From: Agaribacter marinus
GTDB taxonomy: Bacteria > Pseudomonadota > Gammaproteobacteria > Enterobacterales > Alteromonadaceae
Reading direction: 5' to 3'
Assembly (NCBI RefSeq): GCF_030160655.1
Contig: NZ_BSOT01000009.1
Coordinates: forward strand, 186,001 to 250,000
DNA length: 64,000 nt
The stretch's first letter is position 1. The number at the start of each line of letters is the position of its first letter. Shown in pieces: positions 38,597 to 48,397 of this stretch. The notes below the pieces were generated by a model. The model was not told the origin of the DNA, did not search any database, and was given only the letters and a program-made list of their open reading frames with translations. The position numbers and the translations under genes are program-made.

Positions 38597-39565
38597 ATGA
38601 ATGTAGCGCAAACTCAACTTCAAAATAGTGGGTGGCAGCAAGCCTTAGTCTCGTCTATTGAAGTCGGCATTGTTGTTGTCGACAAGTCCTTCGTCGTAGA
38701 GGAATGGAACCAGTTTATGCAAAATCATACTGGTCATGACGTTGCGAATGTACGCGGGTATTCTTTATTCAACTTTTTTGAAGATCTTGACAAAGATTGG
38801 TTAATCAACAAATGCCAACCTGTATTTGAAATGAATACTCCAGTGTTCATGATATGGGAACAGCGTCATTACTTATTTAAAGTGGGGACTGCACGCCCGG
38901 TTACGTCACCAGCTGAATATATGTATCAAAACATAAGTATATTCCCAATAGCCGACGATAGTGGCAATGTTGAGCGTATTTGTTTCTTGGTTTATGACGT
39001 CACTGATCATGCGATGAGTAAGCAACGTATTGAAGGCTTAAATAACCGCCTAAAAGAGATTAGCCGTGTTGATGGCTTAACGCAGCTATTTAATCGTCGT
39101 CATTGGCAGGAATGTTTCGAAAGAGAATATAAGCTAGCGATCCGGCATAAGAAACCAGTGTCAGTGTTAATGTTAGACATTGATCACTTTAAAAAAGTCA
39201 ATGACACTTATGGGCATCAAGCGGGCGATGCTGTTATTCAGAGTATCTCTAAAATCATTAAAAAAGCGACGCGAGAAACAGATATTGCAGGTCGTTATGG
39301 TGGTGAAGAGTTTGTTATTTTGTTACCCGATACGCCTGCAGAAAGTGCCTTTACTGTAGGTGAAAGAATTAGAAAAGCGTCAGAAAAAACGGTCGTTACG
39401 CATGAAGATTCAGAGATAAGTGTTACCGTAAGTGCTGGCATTGCTGAGTTTAGCCCCGTCTATAAACAACCGCTTGTTTGGTTGGAGGCTGCAGATCAAG
39501 CCTTATACGAAGCCAAAAATGCGGGCAGAAATCGGGTTATTGTTACTGCGTCTGCTGCGGAATAA
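38597..39565 (+). CDS. PAS-GGDEF diguanylate cyclase
   Basis: 322 residues. An N-terminal PAS domain (~12-145; SIEVGIVVVDKSFVVEEWNQ) is followed by a short helix and a GGDEF domain (DGLTQLFNRRHW at ~155). GGEEF at residues 235-239 and an RxxD inhibitory site (RETD) five residues before indicate an active, feedback-inhibited cyclase. There is no membrane segment. Separated by only 2 bp from the receiver-CheC gene, so the two probably form a signalling pair. Confidence 0.92.
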   Translation: MNVAQTQLQNSGWQQALVSSIEVGIVVVDKSFVVEEWNQFMQNHTGHDVANVRGYSLFNFFEDLDKDWLINKCQPVFEMNTPVFMIWEQRHYLFKVGTARPVTSPAEYMYQNISIFPIADDSGNVERICFLVYDVTDHAMSKQRIEGLNNRLKEISRVDGLTQLFNRRHWQECFEREYKLAIRHKKPVSVLMLDIDHFKKVNDTYGHQAGDAVIQSISKIIKKATRETDIAGRYGGEEFVILLPDTPAESAFTVGERIRKASEKTVVTHEDSEISVTVSAGIAEFSPVYKQPLVWLEAADQALYEAKNAGRNRVIVTASAAE

Positions 39566-39595
39566 TCTTATTTTCCCTAGCATCGTAGGGGGGAA

Positions 39596-39919
39596 TTAAG
39601 GCCTAATGCCTATCACGTCAAGTGGGCAGAGTTCATCATTGTGCAGATATTTCATTAAAAAACTCAGTTCATTTTTTATATCATTGTCATTCAGCAGTAC
39701 CGACTCTTCTGTATGTTTTAAGCAAAATATGAGATGCCAAAATACGCGTTCTTGATGCGTATATACTTCAAACAGTTGGTTTTCTTGCAGCGTCCACTCC
39801 TCTAATGTATCCCAAAGAAAGCCTTGCAGTTCTCTATACACAATCCTGTGCTCCCAAAATGCCTCAACATAATGGGTCAACTGCGTTGACTTACTTTTGA
39901 TAAATACCGAGATAGACAA
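39596..39919 (-). CDS. Uncharacterised small protein
   Basis: 107 residues starting at a TTG (39919), acidic and rich in Trp, Phe and Leu (FWEHRIVYRELQGFLWDTLE, VFWHLIFCLKHTEE). No family recognised and no signal peptide. The length and long open frame favour a real gene, but no better start codon is available. It is convergent with the PAS-GGDEF gene. Confidence 0.55.
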   Translation of the reverse strand: MSISVFIKSKSTQLTHYVEAFWEHRIVYRELQGFLWDTLEEWTLQENQLFEVYTHQERVFWHLIFCLKHTEESVLLNDNDIKNELSFLMKYLHNDELCPLDVIGIRP

Positions 39920-40077
39920 TTATGTGACTCTGCTTGCTTGTGTTTTTCATTAAGTATAGTTGAATGTTGTAAATATGCGGCCTTGTGCCGACGAAACTAT
40001 TTAACGCTATGATTTTTATATAGTTAATTTACATGCAAAAATTAGATAGAATTGGCTTTGAAGGTATTACGCTGATC

Positions 40078-41109
40078 TTAGTAGCCTAAGTAACTTAACC
40101 AGCCATAAATTTCTTTGCTCAGATATTGGCTTTGTATTGGTGAAAGCGTGGTACCGACAATGGTGCGCTGCCGGTAATGTGTTTTGATTTGTCGAATTGC
40201 ACTGATTTTACGCTGTTTTTTAGTTGCCAGTGCCCAGCGACTGTCCCAATCGCTGACAAGATCAAGTACCGGCAGTGGGCTATTAGCAATCAACTCTGGT
40301 AGCTCATTATTCAATTCACGATTGGGTGCGTAAGGTGACATCAATACTAATCCATTTGCATTGCTTACATTGGCCTTGAGTAAACAATAAGCTGACATAC
40401 CTTGAGCAGCTATGATGCGTCTAGCGCCAAGGTTTTTGGCTGATGATAAGATCGATTTTATATAGCTACTGCTTTTATCTGCACAACTTGTTGCTTGCGC
40501 GAGTGTAAAGTTTGACGCGCCGGACATTGGGTTTATTAATACTGTTGTTAACTCTTTATCGCTAGCGACATTGTCGTTACTGGCTTGTGCATCGTTTGCG
40601 TTGTCCGTAGGGCTACTTTCACTTTCATCGCCAGTCGTCGACGCATCATTGTTACTAGCTACTTGTTCATCTACGTCATAAGTACTTTTAGGCAAAAAGG
40701 TCAAAATCACTTGCCAACCTGCATCCGCGAGCTGATTTGCGAGCGGCTTCACGTAAGCTAGGTGAAGATTTTTACCATAAGTATCAGGCAGCATAAGGAT
40801 TGTGCCTTTTCGAAAAGCGGTGTTCGAATCCATGACAAAGTATATCTGCTCGTCATTTTTAAATAAAAAAGTCTCGTATTCATCTTCATGAAACTGTTTA
40901 GAAAAATCAAAAAAGTGCTCACTGCTTTGAGCTGACGGTATATCGGTATTTGCTTGTGTCTCATTGTTATTGGCATCTGCCAAGTCTGCATTGGACGTTT
41001 GTCCGAGACTATAGCGGCTAGCCAACAACAGGCTTAGGAATAGCGTTACCAATAACAATAGGCTTTTATTTACCACGGAACCTACAAATTCGATTGAATG
41101 TGAATACAC
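40078..41109 (-). CDS. DUF3530 family exported protein
   Basis: 343 residues with an N-terminal hydrophobic signal anchor (SLLLLVTLFLSLLLA). The rest resembles the alpha/beta-hydrolase-like DUF3530 family: GTILMLPDTYGKNLHLAYVK, GWQVILTFLP, and a GMSAYC elbow. A stretch of ~45 residues near 145-190 is low-complexity (D, S, N, T, E). The substrate and function are unknown. Upstream of rluA on the opposite side of a short gap, same strand. Confidence 0.75.
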   Translation of the reverse strand: MYSHSIEFVGSVVNKSLLLLVTLFLSLLLASRYSLGQTSNADLADANNNETQANTDIPSAQSSEHFFDFSKQFHEDEYETFLFKNDEQIYFVMDSNTAFRKGTILMLPDTYGKNLHLAYVKPLANQLADAGWQVILTFLPKSTYDVDEQVASNNDASTTGDESESSPTDNANDAQASNDNVASDKELTTVLINPMSGASNFTLAQATSCADKSSSYIKSILSSAKNLGARRIIAAQGMSAYCLLKANVSNANGLVLMSPYAPNRELNNELPELIANSPLPVLDLVSDWDSRWALATKKQRKISAIRQIKTHYRQRTIVGTTLSPIQSQYLSKEIYGWLSYLGY

Positions 41110-41164
41110 TTATATCGGCTAGGAAGGGTAAATGTGAAATATTATCCGTCGGCGGAATGCAATT

Positions 41165-41839
41165 TTAGCGCTTTGTAACAAAAGAGAAGTCGGGCGTACT
41201 CTCAAAACGTAGGCGTTCATTTGTATTTGGGTGCACAAACTCAATAAAACTTGCGTGTAAACAAAGCCGATTTGCCATTTTAATCCCTTCTGCACAGGCA
41301 TATAAGCGATCGCCCAAGATGGCATGGCCTAAAGATAGCATATGTACACGCAGCTGATGTGAGCGGCCAGTGACTGGTTTTAGTCGTACGAGTGAATATC
41401 CGTCATATGATTCGATAAGGTCATAGTGCGTTTTTGCAGGCTTTCCGCGCTCAAGGTCCACCATTTGTTTGGGTCGATTTGGCCAATCACATATGAGTGG
41501 TAGCTCAATAGTGCCGCTTATTTGTGTTGGCGCATCTTTTATTAGTGCGTAGTACGTTTTGTTCACTTGGCGTAATTCGAATTGTTTTGAAATATGCCGG
41601 TGGGCAGGCTTGTTAAGTGCGACTATCATGATGCCCGACGTCGCCATATCTAAGCGATGGACAATTGTCGTCGTTGGCAACACGCGGGCTAGGCGAGATT
41701 GCAAGGAGTCTCTATGCTCAAGCGCTTTGCCCGGCACACTTAATAAGCCACTTGGCTTGAGCATGACCGCGATATCATCATCGCGGTACAAAAATTCAAG
41801 ATACGGAAATTGCGGTGGTTTATACTCCAGTAAGGCCAT
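41165..41839 (-). CDS. rluA: Dual-specificity rRNA/tRNA pseudouridine synthase RluA
   Basis: Makes pseudouridine at 23S rRNA U746 and tRNA U32. The catalytic Asp is in HRLDMATSG near residue 65. AKTHYDLIE and LKPVTGRSHQLRVHMLSLGH are family motifs. Length is 224 residues and there is no S4 domain, as for RluA. The start overlaps the rapA stop (TAATG), so the genes are coupled. Confidence 0.94.
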   Translation of the reverse strand: MALLEYKPPQFPYLEFLYRDDDIAVMLKPSGLLSVPGKALEHRDSLQSRLARVLPTTTIVHRLDMATSGIMIVALNKPAHRHISKQFELRQVNKTYYALIKDAPTQISGTIELPLICDWPNRPKQMVDLERGKPAKTHYDLIESYDGYSLVRLKPVTGRSHQLRVHMLSLGHAILGDRLYACAEGIKMANRLCLHASFIEFVHPNTNERLRFESTPDFSFVTKR

Positions 41840-44661
41840 TATTTTGGATTATTTATGACCAAACGCAGACTATCTAAATAAGGCTCGGCATCAGAAATGA
41901 CTTGGCTTAGATGCGTTTTTTGCTCAACCAAAAATGCAATCTCCTCATCTCTAATGCTTGGGTTAGTTACTTGTAGTTTGCTTAAACGCTGCGCTTCATT
42001 TTCGATAGTGTTTTGCATATTTGCTAGCGCGTTTTCACGAAGCTCTCGCAAAGATTCGTCAGCAAGTGCCAAGCCTTTTTCAACACCAACTTTTAATTGA
42101 TCCGACAGTGCGGTAATTAACTGCTGTGCCATTTTTGGCTTCACTTTAAAGATAGCGTCAAATTCGGTATCTTCAATATCATATTTAGCATTCACACAAA
42201 GTCGAATGGGTGTTGCCGGTAGGTAGCGATAGAGTTGCCATTTAGCATCGGTGACTGGCGCTAGTACACACACTATTTCTAACCAGAATGCGCCTACCGC
42301 TGCCTCTGGTTGATTAACAAAACATACACTGCTCTTGCCAATGACATCGGTAAGTACTGTGTCAATACAGTGCGTTACAATTTCGCTATCGCCACTAAGG
42401 TAATGTACGTGCTCAAGTTGAGTTGCAACGCTTCGTTTATAAGTGACTTCAGTGCCTTCTTCGCTTAAACCCGGCACTGGGAACAACATCGATTCTCCTT
42501 GACGAAGAATAAAGACTTGGTCATCTTTTTCTTCTTGTATCACGCCGAGTGAATCAAGCAATCGAGACATGAATTTTAACATATTGACGGGGTTTTCAGC
42601 GCCGATGATCCTATCAATAACATCATCCACTTTTTCGCCGCCCGAAGAGTTCAGTTCTAATAGTCGATCTCTTCCTTGTTCAATATTTTGCTTCAGGGTT
42701 TTGGTTAATTCATTCGCTTGCTCAACAAGATCTTGCCAATTTTCGATATCTTCCGGGCATTGAAGTGCGGCATGCAAATCAGTATGTAAGGCTTCATATA
42801 CGTCAGAGCCGACCGGGCAGGTAGCCGTAAACGCGTTTAATCCGTAATGATACCAATTAAATAATACGGCTTGCGGATGGTCTTCAAAGTAAGGTAAATA
42901 AATGTTCACGTCATTCATTTGACCGATGCGATCTAGGCGTCCAATTCTTTGTTCAAGTAAATCGGGATTAAGCGGTAAGTCAAACAAGACCAAATGTCGG
43001 CAAAATTGGAAGTTACGTCCTTCAGAGCCAATTTCACTGCAGAGCATAATTTGTGCACCTTGCTCACTCGTAGCAAAAAAGTGGGCAGCTTTGTCACGCT
43101 CAACAATACTCATCCCTTCATGGAACACCGTATGCCTAACGCTGGTTTTTGCGCGTAAGTACTCTGATAATTGAAGTGCGGTTGACGCGAAGGCACAGAT
43201 TAATAGTACTTTTTCGCCATTTAACTTCTCTAAAAAATCGATTAGCCATTGAATGCGTGTATCAAATATCGGCCATTTATCATCTAAAATGGCGCAACGT
43301 TCAGGGTGTAACTGTGTTGCTATATCGTCTGTCGGGTCTCTCAACAACGCATATTCTTTGGGCAGCTTCAATGGACACGAATGCGCTATCCTTGTTGGGA
43401 AGCCACTGATGGATGCTCGCCTATTTCGAAACAACAGACGACCAGTACCATGTTGGTCAATGAGCTCGCTCACCAGTTTTTTGCGTTCTTCGTTATTGTC
43501 TAAGGCGTCAATATTTATGTCAGAAGTGACTTTATTTAATAAGGCAATATCTGCTTCGGTTAATGCTTCATCTTCAAGCAAGGGGGTTACCGCTTGTGCA
43601 AGTTCGGCATATTTGTCTTCTTCGTCAACAAAATTTTCATATGAATGAAAACGTGCGGGATCGAGCAATCGCAATCGCGCAAAGTGGCTTTCGTGCCCAA
43701 GTTGGTCAGGGGTTGCGGTCAATAGTAAAACACTGACGGCTATATCACTCAGTTTTTCAATTGCGGTGTATGCGTTCGAAGGCGCTTCGGGCGTCCATTT
43801 TAGGTGATGTGCTTCATCGACGACTAACATGTCCCAATCAACCGTAATTGCTTGGTGTAAAACTTCTTCATTTTCAATGAATGATTGACTACAAAGTATC
43901 AACTGCTCTTGACTGAATGGGTTTTCCCCACTTTCTTTCACGGCTTCAATGCGTTCTTCATCAAATACAGAAAAGCGTAAATTTACGCGACGAAGCATTT
44001 CAACCAGCCATTGATGTACTAAGGGAGACGGCACGCAAATAAGTACTCGCTTAGCTCGCCCGCTCAATAGTTGCTGATGGATAATCAGTGCCGCTTCAAT
44101 CGTTTTACCTAATCCGACTTCATCCGCGAGCAACACACGGGGCGCATAGCGTTTGCCTACCTCATGCGCAATATGAATCTGATGCGGAATGAGTTCGACA
44201 CGTGCGCCTATTAACCCGATGACATCTGAGCTAGCAAATTCGTATTGTTTTTGCCAACAAGCAAGTCGAGAGTCAAACCACTTGGGATCATCAAGTTGCC
44301 CAAGAAATAGGCGTTTTTCGGGTTGGTGTACTTTTACGTGATGATCAAGTGCAACCTCAACAATTGATGCGTTTTCTTTTGAGTCTTGTCGTTCGCCTGA
44401 ATACGTGTAGAGACCCTCTTGCTCTACAACGGTTTCGACCACAATGGACCAACCGTCAACGTGAGTGGCAACTTCACCTTCGCTCAAAATAAGGCGTGCT
44501 AAAGCGTTTTGCTTTTTCGCATAATTTCTTTCTTCATTTGCGGCTGGGAATAAGACTGATACCGAGCGGATATCTTCCGCCATAACAACACCAAGCCCTA
44601 GGTCTACTTCACTATTGCTCAACCAACGCTGACCGACTGCATACTCAATTTGCTGTGACAT
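41839..44661 (-). CDS. rapA: RNA polymerase-associated ATPase RapA
   Basis: SWI2/SNF2-type ATPase that binds RNA polymerase and recycles stalled enzyme. An N-terminal Tudor-like domain precedes the helicase core with LLADEVGLGKTIEAALI, DEAHHLKW and the C-terminal lobe GRLDRIGQ. Length is 940 residues, close to the 968 of E. coli. Followed directly by rluA, the conserved gammaproteobacterial pair. Confidence 0.96.
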   Translation of the reverse strand: MSQQIEYAVGQRWLSNSEVDLGLGVVMAEDIRSVSVLFPAANEERNYAKKQNALARLILSEGEVATHVDGWSIVVETVVEQEGLYTYSGERQDSKENASIVEVALDHHVKVHQPEKRLFLGQLDDPKWFDSRLACWQKQYEFASSDVIGLIGARVELIPHQIHIAHEVGKRYAPRVLLADEVGLGKTIEAALIIHQQLLSGRAKRVLICVPSPLVHQWLVEMLRRVNLRFSVFDEERIEAVKESGENPFSQEQLILCSQSFIENEEVLHQAITVDWDMLVVDEAHHLKWTPEAPSNAYTAIEKLSDIAVSVLLLTATPDQLGHESHFARLRLLDPARFHSYENFVDEEDKYAELAQAVTPLLEDEALTEADIALLNKVTSDINIDALDNNEERKKLVSELIDQHGTGRLLFRNRRASISGFPTRIAHSCPLKLPKEYALLRDPTDDIATQLHPERCAILDDKWPIFDTRIQWLIDFLEKLNGEKVLLICAFASTALQLSEYLRAKTSVRHTVFHEGMSIVERDKAAHFFATSEQGAQIMLCSEIGSEGRNFQFCRHLVLFDLPLNPDLLEQRIGRLDRIGQMNDVNIYLPYFEDHPQAVLFNWYHYGLNAFTATCPVGSDVYEALHTDLHAALQCPEDIENWQDLVEQANELTKTLKQNIEQGRDRLLELNSSGGEKVDDVIDRIIGAENPVNMLKFMSRLLDSLGVIQEEKDDQVFILRQGESMLFPVPGLSEEGTEVTYKRSVATQLEHVHYLSGDSEIVTHCIDTVLTDVIGKSSVCFVNQPEAAVGAFWLEIVCVLAPVTDAKWQLYRYLPATPIRLCVNAKYDIEDTEFDAIFKVKPKMAQQLITALSDQLKVGVEKGLALADESLRELRENALANMQNTIENEAQRLSKLQVTNPSIRDEEIAFLVEQKTHLSQVISDAEPYLDSLRLVINNPK

Positions 44662-44981
44662 TTACACCTAAAAATTATGATTGGGTAGTCGTTAATTGTA
44701 GTCTCCAATTGTGGGATTGTCAGTAATAATCAAACTTTCGAAATAAAAGTAGTGATAATTGTCTAAATCTTGTTTATTGTAGATTACGGATTGAGCAAAT
44801 CTCGATGGTCAAGTGTTCAGCTGCATAATTGAAAATGCGCAGGCACGAGTAAAAAATGCTCAGTTGTAATCAAACTCCACGAGGTTTCCTCTTTCGACAC
44901 CTTATCTTTGTATCGGATGTGGTTTTTGTTTGCATCAGATACAAGGGTCACGCATACACTGTCGCATTAACGGAGTGATGA
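44662..44981. other. 320-bp divergent intergenic region, rapA and phoH
   Basis: Carries the upstream regions of rapA (minus) and the phoH gene (plus). A near-perfect 12-bp inverted repeat (44908-44919 with 44933-44944, one mismatch, 13-nt loop) lies 38 bp before the phoH start, where it would be in the mRNA leader or act as an operator. I see no gene. Confidence 0.5.
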
Positions 44982-46412
44982 ATGCCAGAAACCCAAACTG
45001 TTGAAAAACTTGATATTCAAACCGCTGTTTTAACTCATCGAAAACTCTTTGTCTTAGACACAAATATTCTTCTTCATGAGCCTTTGGCTTTTTTATCTTT
45101 TAAAGAACACGATGTTGTCGTACCGATGACCGTGCTTGAGGAGCTAGATTACATAAAAGATAGCAAGAAAGACGTTGCGCGAGATGCGCGCGTATCCATT
45201 CGTGCAATGGAAGATCTGCTGCATGATGCCTCGCCAGAACAAATGTTGGAGGGCGTATCGATGTTAGGCTTGGGATCCGGAAAGTCAGCGCCTTCTGGAG
45301 CATTATCGATTTTTGCTGATTTAAGCATGCAAGAGCAACAACAAGTATTTACGAGTAATGAAAATGACAATCGTATAATAAATGCAGCCTTGCATTTACA
45401 AGCTGAAAATCCCAAACGAGACGTCGTTTTAGTTACCAAAGACATCAATATGCGGCTAAAAGCTAAGGGTGCAGGGATGGGTTTGGTACAAGACTACCGT
45501 ACTGATCAGCTAATTAGCGATATGAAGTACTTGACCAAAGGTTTTTACACCTTTGACGGTAATTTTTGGGATAAGGTTAAGTCCGTAGAAAGCGTTACGG
45601 AAGGCAGAGATACTGTTCATACCATCGATAAATCATTAGTACCTGAACCTTATATTAACGAGTTCATAGTTGATGAAAATAGCGGTTTTGCTGGGCTTAT
45701 CGAGGCGATTGATGACGATACCTTAGAGGTTTTAGACTTGGGTGTGGATCGCTTAATGGCGCGCAAGGCTTGGGGTATTCACCCTAAAAACATTGGTCAA
45801 GCGATGGCGCTGCACACTTTGCTCGACCCTCATATCGATTTGTGTATATTGACCGGGCCTGCCGGTAGCGGTAAAACCTTGTTAGCGATAGCTGCCGCAT
45901 TACATATGGTGATTGAGCACAATATGTATGACAAGATAATCGTTACTCGAAGCACTCCTGAAATCGCTGAATCCATAGGTTTTCTGCCGGGTACAGAGGA
46001 AGAAAAAATGGCGCCTTGGTTGGCCGCCATTACCGATTCCCTAGAGGTGCTGCATAAGAATGATGAAAACACTAAAGGTTCCATGAGTTACATCATGGAG
46101 AAGGCCAACATTCAGTTTAAATCTGTTAACTTTATGCGTGGGCGGAGTCTACAAAACGCCATTGTTATTCTTGATGAGTCACAAAACTTAACTGCCTCAC
46201 AATTAAAAACGATTATTACGCGATGCGGCGAAGGAACAAAGCTTATATGTGCTGGTAATCTGTCGCAAATTGATAGTAATTATTTAAACCCGTTAACGTC
46301 AGGGTTAACTTACCTTGTTGAAAAATTTAAATATTTTTCAGGGAGCGCAACGATTAGTTTGGATGGTGTTGTACGCAGTCGATTAGCTGAGTTTGCAGAA
46401 AAACAACTCTAA
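44982..46412 (+). CDS. PIN-PhoH family ATPase (YlaK type)
   Basis: 476 residues. An N-terminal PIN ribonuclease domain (~18-150; FVLDTNILLHEPLAF, EELDYIKDSKKDVARDAR) is fused to a C-terminal PhoH ATPase (Walker A GPAGSGKTLLA at ~292; VILDESQN as Walker B). The PhoH2-type order is common. Such proteins are thought to unwind and cleave RNA, but the substrate here is unknown. ATG with GGAG upstream. Separated from the next gene by a strong hairpin. Confidence 0.9.
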   Translation: MPETQTVEKLDIQTAVLTHRKLFVLDTNILLHEPLAFLSFKEHDVVVPMTVLEELDYIKDSKKDVARDARVSIRAMEDLLHDASPEQMLEGVSMLGLGSGKSAPSGALSIFADLSMQEQQQVFTSNENDNRIINAALHLQAENPKRDVVLVTKDINMRLKAKGAGMGLVQDYRTDQLISDMKYLTKGFYTFDGNFWDKVKSVESVTEGRDTVHTIDKSLVPEPYINEFIVDENSGFAGLIEAIDDDTLEVLDLGVDRLMARKAWGIHPKNIGQAMALHTLLDPHIDLCILTGPAGSGKTLLAIAAALHMVIEHNMYDKIIVTRSTPEIAESIGFLPGTEEEKMAPWLAAITDSLEVLHKNDENTKGSMSYIMEKANIQFKSVNFMRGRSLQNAIVILDESQNLTASQLKTIITRCGEGTKLICAGNLSQIDSNYLNPLTSGLTYLVEKFKYFSGSATISLDGVVRSRLAEFAEKQL

Positions 46413-46420
46413 AGTACTTT

Positions 46421-46446
46421 TGGCATTGGGCATAACCCCAATGCCA
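46421..46446. terminator. 10-bp perfect hairpin after phoH
   Basis: TGGCATTGGG pairs perfectly with CCCAATGCCA around a 6-nt loop, 8 bp after the phoH stop. It lies between convergent genes and could serve both. There is no T-run on the plus strand. Confidence 0.6.
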
Positions 46447-46447
46447 G

Positions 46448-46489
46448 GTTTAGATAACTATGTTTAGACGACTATGTTTAGACAACTAT
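46448..46489. repeat. Three tandem 14-bp repeats at the end of the TPR-GGDEF gene
   Basis: GTTTAGATAACTAT, GTTTAGACGACTAT and GTTTAGACAACTAT occur back to back. The third overlaps the last codons and stop of the minus-strand cyclase gene, so on that strand each unit repeats the sequence around its stop codon. It looks like local duplication of the gene end. Confidence 0.85.
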
Positions 46490-48397
46490 GCCGTTAGGTG
46501 CGGTTGACGTTTCATTATTAATGACAAAGTTATTGCGGCCATTTTCTTTGGCGCAATAAAGGCTTGAATCAGCTCTATTAATAAGATCACGTAATTCACT
46601 ACTTTGTGAGTTTGTACATACTGCAACCCCCATACTAAAGGTGATTTCATAATTACTTGGAATGCCGGGTATTGATGATGAGTTTAGCTCATTTCTTAAG
46701 CGTGAGAATATGCCCTCAAAGTCATCTAAGCTTGTATCATCGAGCACCAACAGCCACTCTTCACCGCCGTATCTGCCAAAATGGTCATGTTTTCGAAGTA
46801 CGTTTTTACAAGCGTCTGAAAAAGCTTTCAGCACATTGTCACCTGAGTCATGACCATAGTTGTCATTCACTCGTTTAAAGTGGTCAATATCTATAATTGC
46901 TACGCTAAGCGCATGCTTATTATTTAGTTTGTCTTGTGCAAGTTGTAAAATTGCACGTCGATTTGGACTTTCTGTTAGCGGGTCTTTTAACGCTAATGCC
47001 TTAAATAAGTTACGGTGTTGAATTTGTTTTGCTAACAATAAAAACGTAATAATAAGTACTATGAAAATTAGCGTAACTAAAAAAATCCAATATTTCTTTT
47101 GTTCTTCTTGTTGTTTTATTTTAAGTTTTTGTAATTCGTTGTCTTTCTCCAACGCTTCATTTTTCAATATTTGAAATGTGGTATCAAATTCGACAGCATA
47201 CCGTTGAATTTGTTTTTGTTGGTCCTCTTCAAACATCGAGTATTGGAATTCTGAACTTTTATCCAACAGATCGTACGCATGCTGATATTCGCCTCGTGCA
47301 TATTTTAGCGCAGATAAGGTGTAATGATATTGATTCTCATACACCGGAGAATTAATAGACGGCAATAGTTTTTCTATTTCTTGTAGTGTAGTATGTGCAT
47401 TATCATCTTTATCGAGTGCTAAATACGCATTGGTTTGTGCCAGTTTCACCGTAAATAACGATAGATTGTCTCCATAGTCTTCGAATTTTTGCTGGAGCCC
47501 CTCAGAAAGTACCAGTGCTTTTCCCCAATTACTGCGTTCAATTTCAAGTTCCACTAATGAAAGCTCTGCCCAAGCGACACCTATTTCGTCGTCGATTGAT
47601 TTACTTATCGTGATGGTTTCCTTAAATATTGACTCCGCAATATCTAAATTGCCAAGGTCAACCTGAGTTGAAGCATGATTATAAAGCACGACAGATAAGT
47701 CAAAGCGATTTCCATACTCACGAGCGATTGCCGCTGATTGTTCAAAATATTCACTGGCTTTCTCGGCATTGCCTAAATCGGCGTAGATGACGCCGAGCGA
47801 GCTGAGAACGGTTCCTTTTGACACTTCATTGTTGCTAGACTGAAATTCTCTAAATGCAGCATGTAGATATTGTATTGCATCCGTATGTTCAAACGTATCC
47901 ATGTAACTTACCGCGATCGAATATAGTAAGTGCCCACTTAGTTCACCATGCTTATCTAGCGATACAGCATGTTTGAGTTCAGAACGGAGAGATTCTAGTG
48001 ACGTCGTAATCCCAGAATTGCTTAACAAATACAGTTTGGCCATATTGTATCTAAGGGTGAGTTCTTCATCATCAAACGCGTAAATAGTTTGTTCTATTTG
48101 GTCAGAAAGGGTTTGTGCTGCAGCGATGTCTTCGAGCTCAATTAGTAAGTTAAGTGATAGTGCTTGCGCTCTGAGTTCAGCGGCTTTCCAATTGTTTCGT
48201 CTGCTAATGTCTAGCGTGTTATGTAGTACTTCCAGCGTTTCTGTTGGTGAAGTAGTTTGGTCTTTTTCAAGAATCTTTATATATGTTATTAAGGCATTTT
48301 CTGTTGTTGGTTCGTTTGCAAGTGATTTAGAGGGAATAAGGAACAAAAACAACAATAGCAATGCAGTTGAGAATATAGTCAAAGTCTTAAGTTGCAT
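46478..48397 (-). CDS. TPR-GGDEF membrane diguanylate cyclase
   Basis: 639 residues. A signal peptide (LLLLFLFLIP), then periplasmic tetratricopeptide repeats (~30-400; AEKASEYFEQSAAIAREYG and others), a coiled coil, one membrane segment (IFLVTLIFIVLIITFLLLA) and a cytoplasmic GGDEF domain. The active-site motif reads GGEEW (544-548) rather than GGEEF; the metal-binding GGEE is intact, so activity is likely. RKHD gives an RxxD inhibitory site. It could relay a periplasmic protein or peptide signal to cyclic di-GMP. Confidence 0.9.
   Translation of the reverse strand: MQLKTLTIFSTALLLLFLFLIPSKSLANEPTTENALITYIKILEKDQTTSPTETLEVLHNTLDISRRNNWKAAELRAQALSLNLLIELEDIAAAQTLSDQIEQTIYAFDDEELTLRYNMAKLYLLSNSGITTSLESLRSELKHAVSLDKHGELSGHLLYSIAVSYMDTFEHTDAIQYLHAAFREFQSSNNEVSKGTVLSSLGVIYADLGNAEKASEYFEQSAAIAREYGNRFDLSVVLYNHASTQVDLGNLDIAESIFKETITISKSIDDEIGVAWAELSLVELEIERSNWGKALVLSEGLQQKFEDYGDNLSLFTVKLAQTNAYLALDKDDNAHTTLQEIEKLLPSINSPVYENQYHYTLSALKYARGEYQHAYDLLDKSSEFQYSMFEEDQQKQIQRYAVEFDTTFQILKNEALEKDNELQKLKIKQQEEQKKYWIFLVTLIFIVLIITFLLLAKQIQHRNLFKALALKDPLTESPNRRAILQLAQDKLNNKHALSVAIIDIDHFKRVNDNYGHDSGDNVLKAFSDACKNVLRKHDHFGRYGGEEWLLVLDDTSLDDFEGIFSRLRNELNSSSIPGIPSNYEITFSMGVAVCTNSQSSELRDLINRADSSLYCAKENGRNNFVINNETSTAPNGIVV

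Noticed and set aside
46421-46489. Possible CRISPR-like short repeats
   Set aside because: Units are contiguous 14-mers with no spacers; a simple tandem duplication.
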